NCBI GenBank assembly: GCA_025361625.1
Contig: JANYKL010000119.1
Location: 1 to 35,871 of the forward strand
Length of the DNA: 35,871 bases
From: Acidobacteriaceae bacterium
GTDB lineage: Bacteria; Acidobacteriota; Terriglobia; Terriglobales; Acidobacteriaceae
Reading direction: 5' to 3'
A program made the position numbers and the translations under genes. This document shows, piece by piece, positions 16,851 to 26,668 of this stretch. How positions within the stretch are numbered: position 1 is the first letter of the stretch; each line of letters opens with the position of its first letter. The notes below the pieces were generated by a model that worked only from the letters and a program-made list of their open reading frames with translations, ran no database searches and was not told where the DNA came from.

Positions 16851-18731
16851 CTACTTGCCTAGCCAAATCTCTTCCGTCTCGGCGTGCTCCGTACCGCGAA
16901 TGACATAGGGAGTAATCAAAATCAGGAGTTCGTCATTATCTTGATTCTTCGTGCTTTGGGCTGTCAGAAGGCCTAGACCAGGAATTTGAGAGAACAGCGG
17001 AAGGCCACTCAAACTGCGCTGATCGGACGCGGTGACCATCCCTGCTATCACGGCCGGCTCGCCTTCTTTGAGTAAAATGCCACCTTTATACTCACGATTC
17101 AGGATGTCGGGAATGCCGTTGGTGTTGGTCGTTCCTAAGGTTCGGAATTGCAGTTCGATCTCCAGCGATACGTCAGAATTGTTATGTACCACGGGCTTCG
17201 CTTTCAGAGATAGACCAATGTCTTCGTAGTTGACTGACGGAAAGGGCGCGGTAAAAGACTGATTTCCCAAAACTTGTGAGATGGCGGCGTTGTTAAATAC
17301 AGGCGCGAAGCTGCCGTTCAAAATCGGGTAGCGCGATCCAAGTTTGAAGGTCGCATCTTTTTCCTGCGACGCCCGCAGAGTGACGTGCTCAAGAGAACGC
17401 ACCGAACTCTCGCTCATGGTCAGGGCCGCTGAAAGGTGGTCGAGACTCAGGCCGCTGAAGGTTAAGCCGCCGCCAAATGTGGCAAGAGGTTGGCTGAATA
17501 TTGAATTCTGTTGTCCCTGAAGCTGGGCCAGGAGTGCCGAAATCGACTGATTTCCCGCTTGGTTGATGCCCCCGGAGGCGATGAGCTTGTTGATCAGGCT
17601 TTGAATGTTTTGGCCGCCGAGCGCTGCTAATGCTGCTACCGGAATGTTGAAAAGCTTAAACTGATCGGGCACATGTAAGCCGATGGTGTGCGCGTAGGTG
17701 TGGCTCACCTGAAATACTTTGACGTCCAGCATGACTTCTGGTCTTGATCCATTGAGCTGGCTGAGAAACTGAGTTGCCGCTTGCAGTAAGGCTTGCGGAG
17801 CGCGAACCGTAATCGTGCTCGAAGCAACGTTGAGGCTGGTGAATCTGGTTTCAAAAAGCGTGCGCAACGAGTTCATCACTTCGTTCAGTTCCGTTGCTGT
17901 GCCGCTGCCCGGAATGTAAAAGGTCCGAAGGCCCATCCGATCGTAAAGGCGATGATTCTCCGGATTTTCGGCGCAGGCAAAGAGCACGCTATCTTCAAGG
18001 GCAACCGTGAAGCTTCTCGTGACCGCTGAAGCTTGGTGAATCGCCGTAGGGAAATCGGCATTCTCAAGATCGAACCGAACCTGGCGATTGGGAAATGAGT
18101 CGTCAAATATCACTGTCAATCCAAAACTGGTGGCGACCGCAGTGAGCAGGCCGCGGGAATCTCCTCGATAACGGAAGTCGTGTTTGGCCTCAGCTGGCTT
18201 CACAGCCAACGCATCTTCGCTCGCGATGAGTTGCGGTTGACTGGCAACGCGTACCGGCGCCGCGCCGATAGCATCCTGCATGCGTTGTTGCGCAAATTGA
18301 TTCCCCGGGTCCAGTTCAAGCGCCGTGCGAAACTCCGCCATCGCTTCAACCTGTCGCCCATCCCTGATTGCGTCGTTTCCACGCTGCAAATGCATTCCCG
18401 CGAGGCGCTGCCGAGTGATTTCTCGCGCAGTTATATATTCGACATTCTGAGGAATGAGGCGCGCGGCCTCCTCGAACTCAAAAAATGCCTCATTCAAAAG
18501 TTGCGAAGGATAGGGATTGTGAGACTTGTCTCCCGATTGAAGCTGCTGAGCTTTCTCGAGATTCAGACCGCGGGCGAAAGCTTGACGAGCCGCCTTCAGC
18601 TCTGCAGCCGTTCCCGGGCAAGCCGTCCCACCGGCCGTGTTCGAGCAGATCGGGAGAGTCGCGGGAGAAGTGTCTGCGGCTAAGCACACTCCAGCCACAA
18701 GCACGATCAGACCTGCAGAAATCCATCGCAT
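16851..18731 (-). CDS. TPR-containing secretin (GspD/PilQ-type outer-membrane channel protein)
   Basis: From the ATG at 18731 it has about 626 residues with a signal peptide (RWISAGLIVLVAGVCLA). An in-frame start at 18842 would add 37 residues that spoil the leader. Residues about 40–160 are helical and TPR-like (AARQAFARGLNLEKA, AMAEFRTALELDPGNQFAQQ). Residues about 185–320 hold secretin N-domain features (LTAVATSFGLTVIFDDSFPNRQVRFDLENADFPTAIHQ; STITVRAPQALLQAATQFL). From about 325 the secretin core is clear (VMLDVKVFQVS, FPSVNYEDIGLSLKAKPVV, GGILLKEGEPAVIAGMV, LPLFSQIPGLGLL, ELLILITPYVIR). No other type II secretion or pilus genes are present in the window, so it is an isolated component. 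A promoter with TATAGT sits right at the start codon. Confidence 0.88.
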   Translation of the reverse strand: MRWISAGLIVLVAGVCLAADTSPATLPICSNTAGGTACPGTAAELKAARQAFARGLNLEKAQQLQSGDKSHNPYPSQLLNEAFFEFEEAARLIPQNVEYITAREITRQRLAGMHLQRGNDAIRDGRQVEAMAEFRTALELDPGNQFAQQRMQDAIGAAPVRVASQPQLIASEDALAVKPAEAKHDFRYRGDSRGLLTAVATSFGLTVIFDDSFPNRQVRFDLENADFPTAIHQASAVTRSFTVALEDSVLFACAENPENHRLYDRMGLRTFYIPGSGTATELNEVMNSLRTLFETRFTSLNVASSTITVRAPQALLQAATQFLSQLNGSRPEVMLDVKVFQVSHTYAHTIGLHVPDQFKLFNIPVAALAALGGQNIQSLINKLIASGGINQAGNQSISALLAQLQGQQNSIFSQPLATFGGGLTFSGLSLDHLSAALTMSESSVRSLEHVTLRASQEKDATFKLGSRYPILNGSFAPVFNNAAISQVLGNQSFTAPFPSVNYEDIGLSLKAKPVVHNNSDVSLEIELQFRTLGTTNTNGIPDILNREYKGGILLKEGEPAVIAGMVTASDQRSLSGLPLFSQIPGLGLLTAQSTKNQDNDELLILITPYVIRGTEHAETEEIWLGK

Positions 18732-18738
18732 AGCTACT

Positions 18739-18767
18739 ACTATAGAATGCCCATCCCGGCATGTCTT
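18739..18767 (-). promoter_or_regulatory. Predicted promoter giving a leaderless secretin transcript
   Basis: On the minus strand AAGACA (18767–18762), a 17-base spacer and TATAGT (18744–18739) lie just 7 bases before the ATG at 18731. No Shine-Dalgarno is visible. The geometry matches that seen at nadE and hpnK. Confidence 0.45.
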
Positions 18768-18854
18768 GCAATAGAAATACCTGAATGGATACTCACACAC
18801 AACGGCGGATGGGCGCTTTTCGCGGCTGACCAATGCACGCAACGGCGTTTTTGC

Positions 18855-19646
18855 CTATTTCAAGATGACTTGATCGATCTTAGAGGCGCGGCCAGTTTGA
18901 TCGTTGCATTCCACTACCACCGCGCACAAGCGAACATCGCCAGTCGCCGCTTCAAAACGAGAGGGCATTCCGCTAAGAAACTTTTCAATCACCAATTCCT
19001 TTTTCACTCCGATCACGCTGTCATAAGGCCCGGTCATGCCAACGTCCGTTATATACGCGGTGCCCTTTGGCAGCACCGTCGCATCGGCTGTAGGAATATG
19101 CGTGTGGGTGCCGACAAGGGCGGTGGCGCGGCCGTCGAGGTACCATCCAAAAGCAACCTTCTCTGAGCTCGCCTCGGCGTGAAAATCGATGAAGATTACT
19201 TTCGACTTGGTCTGATCAAGGAGCTTGTCTACATGACGAAACGGATCGTCGCTCGATCCCATAAACACGCGCCCTTGCAGGTTCATCACGGCGTAGTTTG
19301 TGCCATTTGTTTGGCCTTCGTAAACTCCCCATCCCGGCAGGCCAGGAGAAAAATTGGATGGTCGCAGTAACCGCCTTGCCGGGCTGTGAGGGTTGCCGTC
19401 CGCCATCTGAAAATATTCCATGATCTCGCGCTTGTCCCAGACGTGATTGCCGGTTGTCATCACGTCGATGCCGAGATCGAAAAGCTCCTCCGCAAGCGCT
19501 GGAGTAATTCCAAATCCGGCCGCCGCATTTTCGCAGTTTGCGATAACGAGGTCGATGGCATGTTGCTTGCGTAACTCGGGAAGACGGTCCTTAACAATCG
19601 TTCGCCCAGGGCGTCCGAAGATGTCGCCGATAAAAAGTATTTTCAA
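18855..19646 (-). CDS. ymdB: YmdB/TIGR00282-family metallophosphoesterase
   Basis: This 263-residue dinuclear metallophosphoesterase belongs to the YmdB family, whose studied members hydrolyse cyclic nucleotides or 2',3'-cyclic phosphates. Metal-binding signatures are visible: GDIFGRPGR (first Asp), ANCENAAAGFG (Asn/Glu), MTTGNHVWDKRE (Asn-His), IDFHAEASSEK and GTHTHIPTAD. The start is a TTG at 19646, with an in-frame TAG four to five codons upstream, so the start cannot be far out. It is separated from the secretin by about 120 bases and from the solute-binding lipoprotein upstream by 201 bases. In Firmicutes and some other phyla ymdB sits beside rny; no rny is seen here. Confidence 0.92.
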   Translation of the reverse strand: MKILFIGDIFGRPGRTIVKDRLPELRKQHAIDLVIANCENAAAGFGITPALAEELFDLGIDVMTTGNHVWDKREIMEYFQMADGNPHSPARRLLRPSNFSPGLPGWGVYEGQTNGTNYAVMNLQGRVFMGSSDDPFRHVDKLLDQTKSKVIFIDFHAEASSEKVAFGWYLDGRATALVGTHTHIPTADATVLPKGTAYITDVGMTGPYDSVIGVKKELVIEKFLSGMPSRFEAATGDVRLCAVVVECNDQTGRASKIDQVILK

Positions 19647-19847
19647 AATGAGTGCTCGCTAAATAATGCTCTCTAACGACACAAGCTTGCGAACTGTCCC
19701 GACGGGTTTGCCCTCCGCACGACGAGCGCAATGCCCTTCGAGCCGCCGAAATGGCCGGGCACCCGGAAAATCGAACCTCGATGGTATCACGCAGAAATAT
19801 TGCATACCGAGGCTTGCCAGAGCAGTGTGCCGTTGCGCTGCTGGGAT

Positions 19848-21431
19848 TTAGTTAGTGCTGAGATCAGCGGTCTTCAAGAAATCGTAGTTGCCCGATGGAT
19901 TCAGCCTTGCATTGCGCACGCGTCGGGAGTGAACCAGCACGTTATCGAAATACCACAAATTGATGTAGGGAACATCGTTCGCCAGAATTTGCTGGATTTC
20001 GGCATACATTTGCTTTCGTGCGCTCTGGTCGACCTCACGCCGCGCTTGATCGATCAAAGTATCGACTCGCGGATTGCTATAAAAACCGCGATTGGCCCCT
20101 TTCGGCGGAAAGCGACTGGAGTGAAATGCGTACTCAAAAATATCGGGATCTTCGTTTCCGCCGATCCAGCGCAAAGAATAAAGCTGAAAAGCTCCACTAG
20201 TGACGTCGGCAAAAAAGGTCGCAAACTCGAATGTCCGAATGTCCAGCGCAATCCCCACTTCGCGCAATTGTTGTTGCCACACGGCCGCCATCAATCGCGT
20301 CGATTCTTCGGTCGACGTCTTCATCACGAGATGAAAGCGAATGCCGTTGTGCGCCGGATAGCCCGCGGCGTCGAGCATCTGCCGCGCTTTTTCGGGGTCG
20401 TGGCCGTAGAAAGTCACTTTTTCGTCATAGGCCCAGCTTTGCCGCGGAAGGATGCTGAGCGCAGGTTGGGCAAAGCCTCGCCAGATATATTGCAGTAGCG
20501 GAGCGCGATCGATTGCATATGCTATCGCTTGCCGCACACGAACGTCGCGCAAAGTCGGGTCATGCAGATTGAACGCAAGATAGGAGAGAACTGTGCCGGG
20601 AGCTCGGTCAACCTGCAAGTTCGAATCACGCTGCAGTGCCACAATCGTGTCAGACGTCAGCGCGTTGATCGCCGCATCTGCGCTACCCTTCCGCAGTTCG
20701 AGAGCTCGTGTTGTTGCGTCGGGCACGACCGTGAACCGAATCTTCGTTAGTGGCGGCTTGGGCCCCCAGTAACTATCGTTGCGAGCGATGATGATTTCTT
20801 TGTCCTGTTCTGCGCTGACGAACTTGAACGGTCCTGTTCCAATTGGTTGCCGCGTGATTTCGTCGAGTGCTCCGAAAGGCACGATGCCGCTCGCCCCTTC
20901 AGAAAGATTCCAAAGTAAAGTGGAATTCGGTTCTCTAAGATGAAACGTAACTTTGTAATCGTCGGTTGCGTCAATGTGATCAACAAACCGGTATGCCGCC
21001 GCTTTTGTGCTGCGTATCTTGCCCTCTAGTAATGAATCGAGCGTCCACTTCACGTCACGCGATGTCAGCGGTCTCCCATCGTGGAAATTAACGCCACGAC
21101 GAAGATGAAAAACATAAGTCAACGCATCGGGAACTTCCCATCGCTCCGCAAGTCCCGGCCGGACGTTGAGGTGCTCATCACGAGTCAGCAGCGCGTCAAA
21201 AATCAGCTCGCCGATCCGCTCCGACTGAGCATCAATGCCGACACGCGGATCTAGATTCGTAGGACTGCTCTCGATGATCATCACCATCGTGTTTCGATCG
21301 GCGGGCTGAGAGCAGGAAATAAGAGGCACCATGACGGCACACGAAATCAAAAGAAGGATTGTCATCCGATGCGCAGAAAATAAAGCATAGAGTGTAGTGT
21401 TTTCTGGCACATTCCGGCATGTGCTAAACAT
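19848..21431 (-). CDS. Peptide-type ABC solute-binding lipoprotein (SBP family 5)
   Basis: This 527-residue extracytoplasmic binding protein belongs to the DppA/OppA/MppA family. A lipobox LISC with C40 follows a hydrophobic stretch (TILLLISCAVMVPLISC). Family motifs are present: NLDPRVGIDAQSERIGELIFDALL, VYVFHLRRGVNFHDGRPLTSRDV-like (here TYVFHLRRGVNFHDGRP), RQAIAYAIDRAPLL, and NDVPYINLWYFDNV near the C-terminus. The ATG at 21431 overlaps the anmK stop by 8 bases (ATGTTTAG) and is preceded by GGGGAAGG at proper spacing inside anmK, so translation is probably coupled. An internal ATG at 21365 would give a more conventional leader. No permease or ATPase genes are adjacent. Because nagZ and anmK precede it, I infer a ligand related to peptidoglycan fragments or peptides. 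Confidence 0.9.
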   Translation of the reverse strand: MFSTCRNVPENTTLYALFSAHRMTILLLISCAVMVPLISCSQPADRNTMVMIIESSPTNLDPRVGIDAQSERIGELIFDALLTRDEHLNVRPGLAERWEVPDALTYVFHLRRGVNFHDGRPLTSRDVKWTLDSLLEGKIRSTKAAAYRFVDHIDATDDYKVTFHLREPNSTLLWNLSEGASGIVPFGALDEITRQPIGTGPFKFVSAEQDKEIIIARNDSYWGPKPPLTKIRFTVVPDATTRALELRKGSADAAINALTSDTIVALQRDSNLQVDRAPGTVLSYLAFNLHDPTLRDVRVRQAIAYAIDRAPLLQYIWRGFAQPALSILPRQSWAYDEKVTFYGHDPEKARQMLDAAGYPAHNGIRFHLVMKTSTEESTRLMAAVWQQQLREVGIALDIRTFEFATFFADVTSGAFQLYSLRWIGGNEDPDIFEYAFHSSRFPPKGANRGFYSNPRVDTLIDQARREVDQSARKQMYAEIQQILANDVPYINLWYFDNVLVHSRRVRNARLNPSGNYDFLKTADLSTN

Positions 21432-22599
21432 AAGAAACCTTCCCCAGGATCGCAGGTCTCAGAGCGCCGGTCGCCGACGGAAGATTGCTTGGCCGCCGAT
21501 TCCAGGTCTCGTAGGCAAGCAAAGCAAACGCGACCGCTTCTTTCGCTTCAGAGGGAAGGCCGAACTCATCGGAGAGGCGCACGCTTAGCTTGAGAGGCTC
21601 GGCATCGCGGCGCAACATCGCCATCAGCGTGGAATTCTTTGCGCCACCCCCCGAAACGATCATTTCGGGACGGCTCTGATTATTCGACACGAATTTGGGG
21701 ATCACGAAGCGTTGCACGGCCCTTGTGATCGAACGCGCGGTAACTGCCGTGGCCGTCGCCACAATGTCGACCTTCCGCGCTCCCCGGCACTGCCGCAAAA
21801 AGCGATCTGCAAATTGGCGACCGAACTCCTCCCTCCCAGCCGTTCGAGGAGGTCTCTGGTCAAAAAAAGACGACTCCAGGACTTTGGCGACTACCTTTTC
21901 TAATATCAGGCCCGATGCCGCTACTTTGCCATCGAGATCGAAGCGCTTGCCAAACATCTTCTCCATCAACGCGTCGATCACCATATTTCCGGGACCTGTA
22001 TCGAACGCGAGCACATCGCCGCTCGCAGCGCCGGCAGGAATTGCTGTGAGGTTGGCGATTCCACCAACATTTTGCGCGATGCGATTTCGAGCTCGAGGCG
22101 CAATCCGATGATCACGAAAAAGAAAATAGTCAAGGAATGGCACTAGAGGCGCGCCTCTTCCTCCAGCGGCCATATCCGCTGGGCGAAAATCGGAAACAAC
22201 GGGCGCCTTCGCGCGCGCCGCCAGCACCGCCCCTTCACCGGTTTGCCAAGTGACTGCTAGCTTTTTTCCCAGAAACCGTTGCGCGATACCCTGGTGATAA
22301 AGCGTTTGCCCGTGGCATCCAATTAGTTCAACTTTGACTCGGAGCTTGCGTGCGGCCTTTAAGACAGCTTCGGCATAAAGTTCTCCAAGCAGAAAATTAA
22401 GTCGCGCTAAGTCGGCCACGCGCGCTGATTCTGCGTTCATCATCGAAAGAATGGTGCGCCGCACAGCGGGAGGAAAATTGTATTCAGAGTGCCCGAGCAG
22501 AGTGTAGCGCAGCCCTCCTCGCCCTCGTGCCCGCAGTTCTACAACCGCGACATTAATCCCGTCCGCCGAGGTTCCACTCATTACTCCGGCGACGATCAC
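21424..22599 (-). CDS. anmK: Anhydro-N-acetylmuramic acid kinase
   Basis: AnmK phosphorylates and hydrolyses 1,6-anhydro-MurNAc to MurNAc-6-phosphate in peptidoglycan recycling. The family N-terminus is clear (VAGVMSGTSADGINVAVVEL); the last position of the usual MSGTSxDGxD is Asn here. Other conserved parts: ELIGCHGQTLYHQG, TWQTGEGAVLA, VSDFRPADMAAGGRGAPLVPFLDYFLF, QNVGGIANLT, FDTGPGNMVIDALM and VSGGGAKNSTLMAML. At 391 residues it is typical. It overlaps nagZ by 4 bases (ATGA) and the lipoprotein gene by 8. MurNAc-6-P etherase (murQ) is not in the window. Confidence 0.95.
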   Translation of the reverse strand: MIVAGVMSGTSADGINVAVVELRARGRGGLRYTLLGHSEYNFPPAVRRTILSMMNAESARVADLARLNFLLGELYAEAVLKAARKLRVKVELIGCHGQTLYHQGIAQRFLGKKLAVTWQTGEGAVLAARAKAPVVSDFRPADMAAGGRGAPLVPFLDYFLFRDHRIAPRARNRIAQNVGGIANLTAIPAGAASGDVLAFDTGPGNMVIDALMEKMFGKRFDLDGKVAASGLILEKVVAKVLESSFFDQRPPRTAGREEFGRQFADRFLRQCRGARKVDIVATATAVTARSITRAVQRFVIPKFVSNNQSRPEMIVSGGGAKNSTLMAMLRRDAEPLKLSVRLSDEFGLPSEAKEAVAFALLAYETWNRRPSNLPSATGALRPAILGKVSYV

Positions 22600-23717
22600 G
22601 AGTGATCCTTGCGCGCCGAAGTCGAAAGCTTGATCTCTTCCGTGAACTCCATGAGCTGTCGCTTGAGTTGTTCTGTTCTAGCCGCGGTAGGAGCGGCGTT
22701 CAAGCGTAGCGAAGGTGAAATCGCATCCAGTCTTTTTTTCTTAAACCGAAGCACGCGTTGCGACGATTGCTTCACCCGACTGGCGAGCTTGCGATCGCGC
22801 TCAACTTCGCGCGTCATTGCTTCATAGGCGCGCAAAACGAAGTCCTCCTGATGACAGATCAGACCAAGATCGCCTCCGGCGCGAATATGCCCGATCATGG
22901 CTTGTTCGATCGGCGCCGCGGCAAGCACGCCTCCCATCTCCAAGTCGTCCGAACAAACAAGCCCGCCATAGCCAATCTTTCTACGCAAAATATCGGTAAT
23001 CCACTTTGTCGATAGCGAAGCAGGAGTTTTCTGGCTACAGCCGCCTTTTGTGCGCGTACCAGTGACAGCCGGGAAATCCGCATGCGACACCATGACCATG
23101 GGCAACTGGCGGTGTAGCAGCCGGTAAGGGACAAGGTCGTCCGTCCACATCTTTTTTAGCGGCTTAATTACACTCGGCAGATCGAGATGGGTATCGAGCG
23201 TGGCTTCTCCAAGTCCAGGGAAGTGCTTGCCGCAACCGATCACGCCCGCGTCGCCTAAGCCGCGAAGAAATTCGCTTGCGTATGCCGTAACTTGTTTTGG
23301 ATTATCCGACACCGCCCGCGAACTCATCACCTTCCGCGAGGCCGCAAACGCCAAGTCCATGACTGGCGCAAAATCGACGTTGAACCCCAGTGCGCGGCAA
23401 TTCTCACCGATCACGCGCCCATGTTTTCGAAATAATTCACGGTCTCCGGTGGCAAATGCGTCGGCCGCAGACGGAGCGGGCCCGAGCACTTTACGAAATC
23501 GGTCGACAGAACCGCCTTCAAGGTCGACACACGTGAATAAGGGGGTCGCAACGTTTTTCTGGCATTCGCGCAGCAACTGGTACGTTTGCTTCGGTGATGC
23601 AATGTTGCGGGCAAAGAGGATGACGCCGGCGGGCTGTACTTTCTGAAGAAGGGAAGCGATACGAGGCGACATTTCTGTGCCGTCGAACCCGATGATAAAG
23701 AGTTGACCGATATCCAT
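22596..23717 (-). CDS. nagZ: Beta-N-acetylhexosaminidase (glycoside hydrolase family 3)
   Basis: NagZ removes GlcNAc from GlcNAc-anhMurNAc peptides in the cytosol during cell wall recycling. Diagnostic stretches: QPAGVILFARNI at the start of the barrel, FAPVMDLAF, GCGKHFPGLGEATLDTHLDLP (with the mobile-loop His that acts as acid/base) and VCSDDLEMGGV with the nucleophile Asp. At 373 residues it is slightly longer than the E. coli enzyme because of a basic C-terminal tail (RVLRFKKKRLDAISP and beyond). No signal peptide is present, consistent with a cytosolic site. It lies 39 bases downstream of mutS and overlaps anmK by 4 bases, forming a recycling operon with the lipoprotein gene. No good Shine-Dalgarno precedes the ATG. 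Confidence 0.95.
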   Translation of the reverse strand: MDIGQLFIIGFDGTEMSPRIASLLQKVQPAGVILFARNIASPKQTYQLLRECQKNVATPLFTCVDLEGGSVDRFRKVLGPAPSAADAFATGDRELFRKHGRVIGENCRALGFNVDFAPVMDLAFAASRKVMSSRAVSDNPKQVTAYASEFLRGLGDAGVIGCGKHFPGLGEATLDTHLDLPSVIKPLKKMWTDDLVPYRLLHRQLPMVMVSHADFPAVTGTRTKGGCSQKTPASLSTKWITDILRRKIGYGGLVCSDDLEMGGVLAAAPIEQAMIGHIRAGGDLGLICHQEDFVLRAYEAMTREVERDRKLASRVKQSSQRVLRFKKKRLDAISPSLRLNAAPTAARTEQLKRQLMEFTEEIKLSTSARKDHS

Positions 23718-23756
23718 GCGAGCAATGAGGAGGTTGACTTACTTGCGGTCCTTCTT

Positions 23757-26468
23757 TTAATCGATTTGCTTTTTCAACTCCGCAAGCAAGTTTAGCGCGT
23801 CCAGTGGCGTGAGCCGATTCAAATCGACCTCGCGAAGCTTTTCCAGTACTGGCTGCGACAGTGGAGTAAAAATGGTCAACTGCCGCAGACGGTCGCGTTG
23901 AGGCGAGGAGCCAGGAGTGAGATGTCCGGAAAGCCGATGCTCTGAAGATTCATGCTCGGCGAGAACCTCGCGAGCGCGGACTACGACTTCGTTGGGCAGG
24001 CCGGCGAGCTTTGCGACTTCGATTCCGTAGCTGCGATCGGCCGCGCCTGGCTCGACACGGCGTAGAAAGGCCACGCTGCCCCCATTCTCTTTTACAGACA
24101 CGTGATAATTCTTAACGCCACTCAACTGCTGAGATAACTCGGTCAGCTCGAAATAGTGCGTCGCGAATAAAGTCTTAGCGTGAACCCGTGAGTGCAGATA
24201 TTCAACCGCAGCCCACGCGATCGCCAACCCGTCGTAGGTGGAAGTACCACGCCCTACTTCGTCGAGCAAGATTAGCGAACGCGCGGTGGCGGTATGCAGA
24301 ATTGCAGCGGTTTCCGTCATCTCGACCATGAAGGTGGAGCGGCCGCGAGCCACGTTGTCGCTCGCTCCGATACGCGTGAACACACGGTCCACCACGCCCA
24401 GCCTTGCCGATCGTGCCGGTACGAATGAACCCATCTGAGCCATGATGACGATCAAAGCCGCCTGGCGCAGAAATGTGCTCTTGCCTCCCATGTTTGGTCC
24501 GGTCAAAACAATGATATTTTGAGCCGACGTGGTTGTCGCCGTTGTGGACGCAGGCGAATTAAGGAACAAGTCATTCGGAATGAATCGTCCGCTTCCCGTC
24601 GTCAGCTCCTGCAATTCGATCACGGGATGGCGACCTTCCAAAATTTCAAGATCTCCGCAATGCTGGCTCGCATCGTCTCCATCAGCCTTTTCAAGTTTGG
24701 GCCGGCAATAATTTCGCAACGCCGCAATGTGGGCCATGCAGCTCAACACATCTACTTCAGCCAGTGCGAGCGCAGTTTGCCGGATTCCCCTCGCCTCTGC
24801 TGCGACCGCCGATCGCAGATCCGCAAAGAGCCTCCGCTCGATTTCAACGATCTTTTCTTGCGCGTCGAGAATCTTCGACTCGTACTCCTTCAGTTCGGGA
24901 GTCGTGAAACGCTCGGCGTTCACAAGCGTCTGTTTACGCTCGTAGTCTGCGGGAGAAAGATGCAAGTTCGATTTAGAAATTTCAATGTAATAGCCAAAGA
25001 TCGAGTTGAACTTTACTTTGAGTGAGCCAATGCCGGTGCGCTCTCGCTCGCGCGTTTCAACCTGCGCAAGGTACTGCTTTGAGTTGCGGCTCAAGTCTCT
25101 CAGATCATCGAGATCCCGGTTGATACCAGTGGCGATGGCCCCGCCATCGTTGAGGGTTAAAGGCGGTTCGGGAACAAGAGTTTGATTGATCCTATCTCGC
25201 AGTTCCCCCAATTCCTCGACCGCGGATCGCAGTCCGCTCAATCGCGTTGCCGGAAGGCTCGCTAACACCGCGCGGACCGCCGGGATTCGCCCAAGCGATG
25301 CCGAGAGCGTTAAGAGATCGCGCGGGTTAGCTGTCTCCAGCGTGACCCGGCTGAGCAGTCGTTCCAGATCGAGGATTCCCGCAAGCGCCTGCCGCAGTTC
25401 ATCCCGCCTGACAGTATCTTTGAGCTGGATCTCGACAGCATCGAGCCTGGCCTCAATCTCGGCGTGGTCAATCGAGGGGCGCAAGATCCAGTTCCGCAAA
25501 AGGCGCTTGCCCATTGGGGTCACGGTCGCGTCCATGCAGCGAAACAGGGTAACGCCGGCATCGGTGCCGGAAAAGAGCGGCTCTATCAATTCCAGATTGC
25601 GAACCGTCACCGCATCCAACACCAGGCAATGCTGGCGTTCGTAAAAACCGATGCGGTCGACGTGGTCGAGTTTTCCACGCTGCGTCGAGCGGATGTAGTA
25701 AAGAATCGCCCCTGCCGCGGAGGCGGCGGCGCGCTTTGCAGCGAGGCCGAATCCCTCGAGCGATAAGACGCCAAAATGATTCTCGAGAAGCGGCAGTGCG
25801 TGATCGGGAGCAAAGATCCAATCGTCCAGAGGAGTTTCTGTAACTCCGCTGTTAGCCCCCGCGATCAGTGTCGCTGAAGACTGATTCCTTCCACTGTCCC
25901 GTCGTTGTCCCGCGTCAAACAGCGGAGCAGAAGAGCCGTACAACAGCTCTTTTGGACGCAATTGTTCGAGTTCCTCTTGAATTCGCCGACTGGCCGAGTC
26001 GCCGCTAAATTCGGTTGCCCTGAACTCTCCCGTCGACAGGTCGAGCGCAGCGAAGCCGACGTGCTCGCCCACGGTGGCGACCGCCGCCAAAAAGTTATTC
26101 TCTTCCGCATTCAAAGATGAGGCGTCTGCGGTGCCGGGGGTGACGACCCGTGTGACTTCGCGACGCACCAGCTTCTTTGCCAGACTCGCTTCTTCGACTT
26201 GTTCGCAGACCGCAACCTTAAATCCTCTGCGGATGAGCTTCGAAATGTACCCCTCTGCGGCGTGATAAGGAACGCCGCACATCGGAATAGCGATTCCTTT
26301 TTCTTTATTGCGTGAGGTCAAAGTAATTTGCAGTTCGCGAGAGGCGAGTACCGCGTCATCAAAGAAGAGCTCATAAAAATCTCCCAAACGGAAGAAAAGA
26401 AGAGCATTCGGATGCTTCTTCTTTATGGCGGCGTACTGCCGCATGAGCGGAGTGGAAGGTTCGGACAT
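23757..26468 (-). CDS. mutS: DNA mismatch repair protein MutS
   Basis: MutS recognises mismatches and small loops and recruits MutL. Its 903 residues are typical. Residues 31–33 are the mismatch-reading FYE inside [16 protein letters not shown]. The connector and lever regions follow to about 550. The ATPase has Walker A GPNMGGKS (657–664), Walker [17 protein letters not shown] (about 732–747) and [10 protein letters not shown]. The C-terminal clamp helices end [12 protein letters not shown]. It is the first gene of the run mutS–nagZ–anmK–lipoprotein, though 39 bases separate it from nagZ, so nagZ may also be read independently. No Shine-Dalgarno is evident before the ATG. Confidence 0.97.
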   Translation of the reverse strand: MSEPSTPLMRQYAAIKKKHPNALLFFRLGDFYELFFDDAVLASRELQITLTSRNKEKGIAIPMCGVPYHAAEGYISKLIRRGFKVAVCEQVEEASLAKKLVRREVTRVVTPGTADASSLNAEENNFLAAVATVGEHVGFAALDLSTGEFRATEFSGDSASRRIQEELEQLRPKELLYGSSAPLFDAGQRRDSGRNQSSATLIAGANSGVTETPLDDWIFAPDHALPLLENHFGVLSLEGFGLAAKRAAASAAGAILYYIRSTQRGKLDHVDRIGFYERQHCLVLDAVTVRNLELIEPLFSGTDAGVTLFRCMDATVTPMGKRLLRNWILRPSIDHAEIEARLDAVEIQLKDTVRRDELRQALAGILDLERLLSRVTLETANPRDLLTLSASLGRIPAVRAVLASLPATRLSGLRSAVEELGELRDRINQTLVPEPPLTLNDGGAIATGINRDLDDLRDLSRNSKQYLAQVETRERERTGIGSLKVKFNSIFGYYIEISKSNLHLSPADYERKQTLVNAERFTTPELKEYESKILDAQEKIVEIERRLFADLRSAVAAEARGIRQTALALAEVDVLSCMAHIAALRNYCRPKLEKADGDDASQHCGDLEILEGRHPVIELQELTTGSGRFIPNDLFLNSPASTTATTTSAQNIIVLTGPNMGGKSTFLRQAALIVIMAQMGSFVPARSARLGVVDRVFTRIGASDNVARGRSTFMVEMTETAAILHTATARSLILLDEVGRGTSTYDGLAIAWAAVEYLHSRVHAKTLFATHYFELTELSQQLSGVKNYHVSVKENGGSVAFLRRVEPGAADRSYGIEVAKLAGLPNEVVVRAREVLAEHESSEHRLSGHLTPGSSPQRDRLRQLTIFTPLSQPVLEKLREVDLNRLTPLDALNLLAELKKQID

Positions 26469-26503
26469 GGAAGAGTTGATAATTTTGTAGCCTCCCGCCA
26501 GCT

Positions 26504-26539
26504 AAAGTGCAATGCAAAGTGCAATGCAAAGTGCAACAC
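26504..26539. repeat. Three 12-bp tandem repeats upstream of the GalT-like gene
   Basis: Two identical units aaagtgcaatgc (26504–26515, 26516–26527) are followed by a degenerate one, aaagtgcaacac (26528–26539). They lie in the 215-base divergent region between mutS and the GalT-like gene. Their purpose is unknown. Confidence 0.75.
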
Positions 26540-26640
26540 GACGACCAGTGCAAAGGATTCCCGTCAAACGCAGTCTACCAACTCTTGGTCACTCGCAATG
26601 TTGCGAGTCCCCACCGATCGCAGCTTGCAAGTCAGAGGAA

Positions 26641-26668
26641 TTGCCATTTGACTCAGCGCTGCTATTTT
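26641..26668 (+). promoter_or_regulatory. Predicted promoter for the GalT-like gene
   Basis: TTGCCA (26641–26646), a 16-base spacer and TATTTT (26663–26668) lie 15 bases before the ATG at 26684. The predicted leader is under 10 bases and has no Shine-Dalgarno. Confidence 0.4.

Noticed and set aside
19647-19847. GGTTCGATT on the minus strand, resembling a tRNA/tmRNA T loop, and small hairpins CCGGGCACCCGG and ATCGAACCTCGAT
   Set aside because: The T-loop-like bases lack a matching stem and no acceptor or anticodon arm surrounds them. The hairpins have no T tract.
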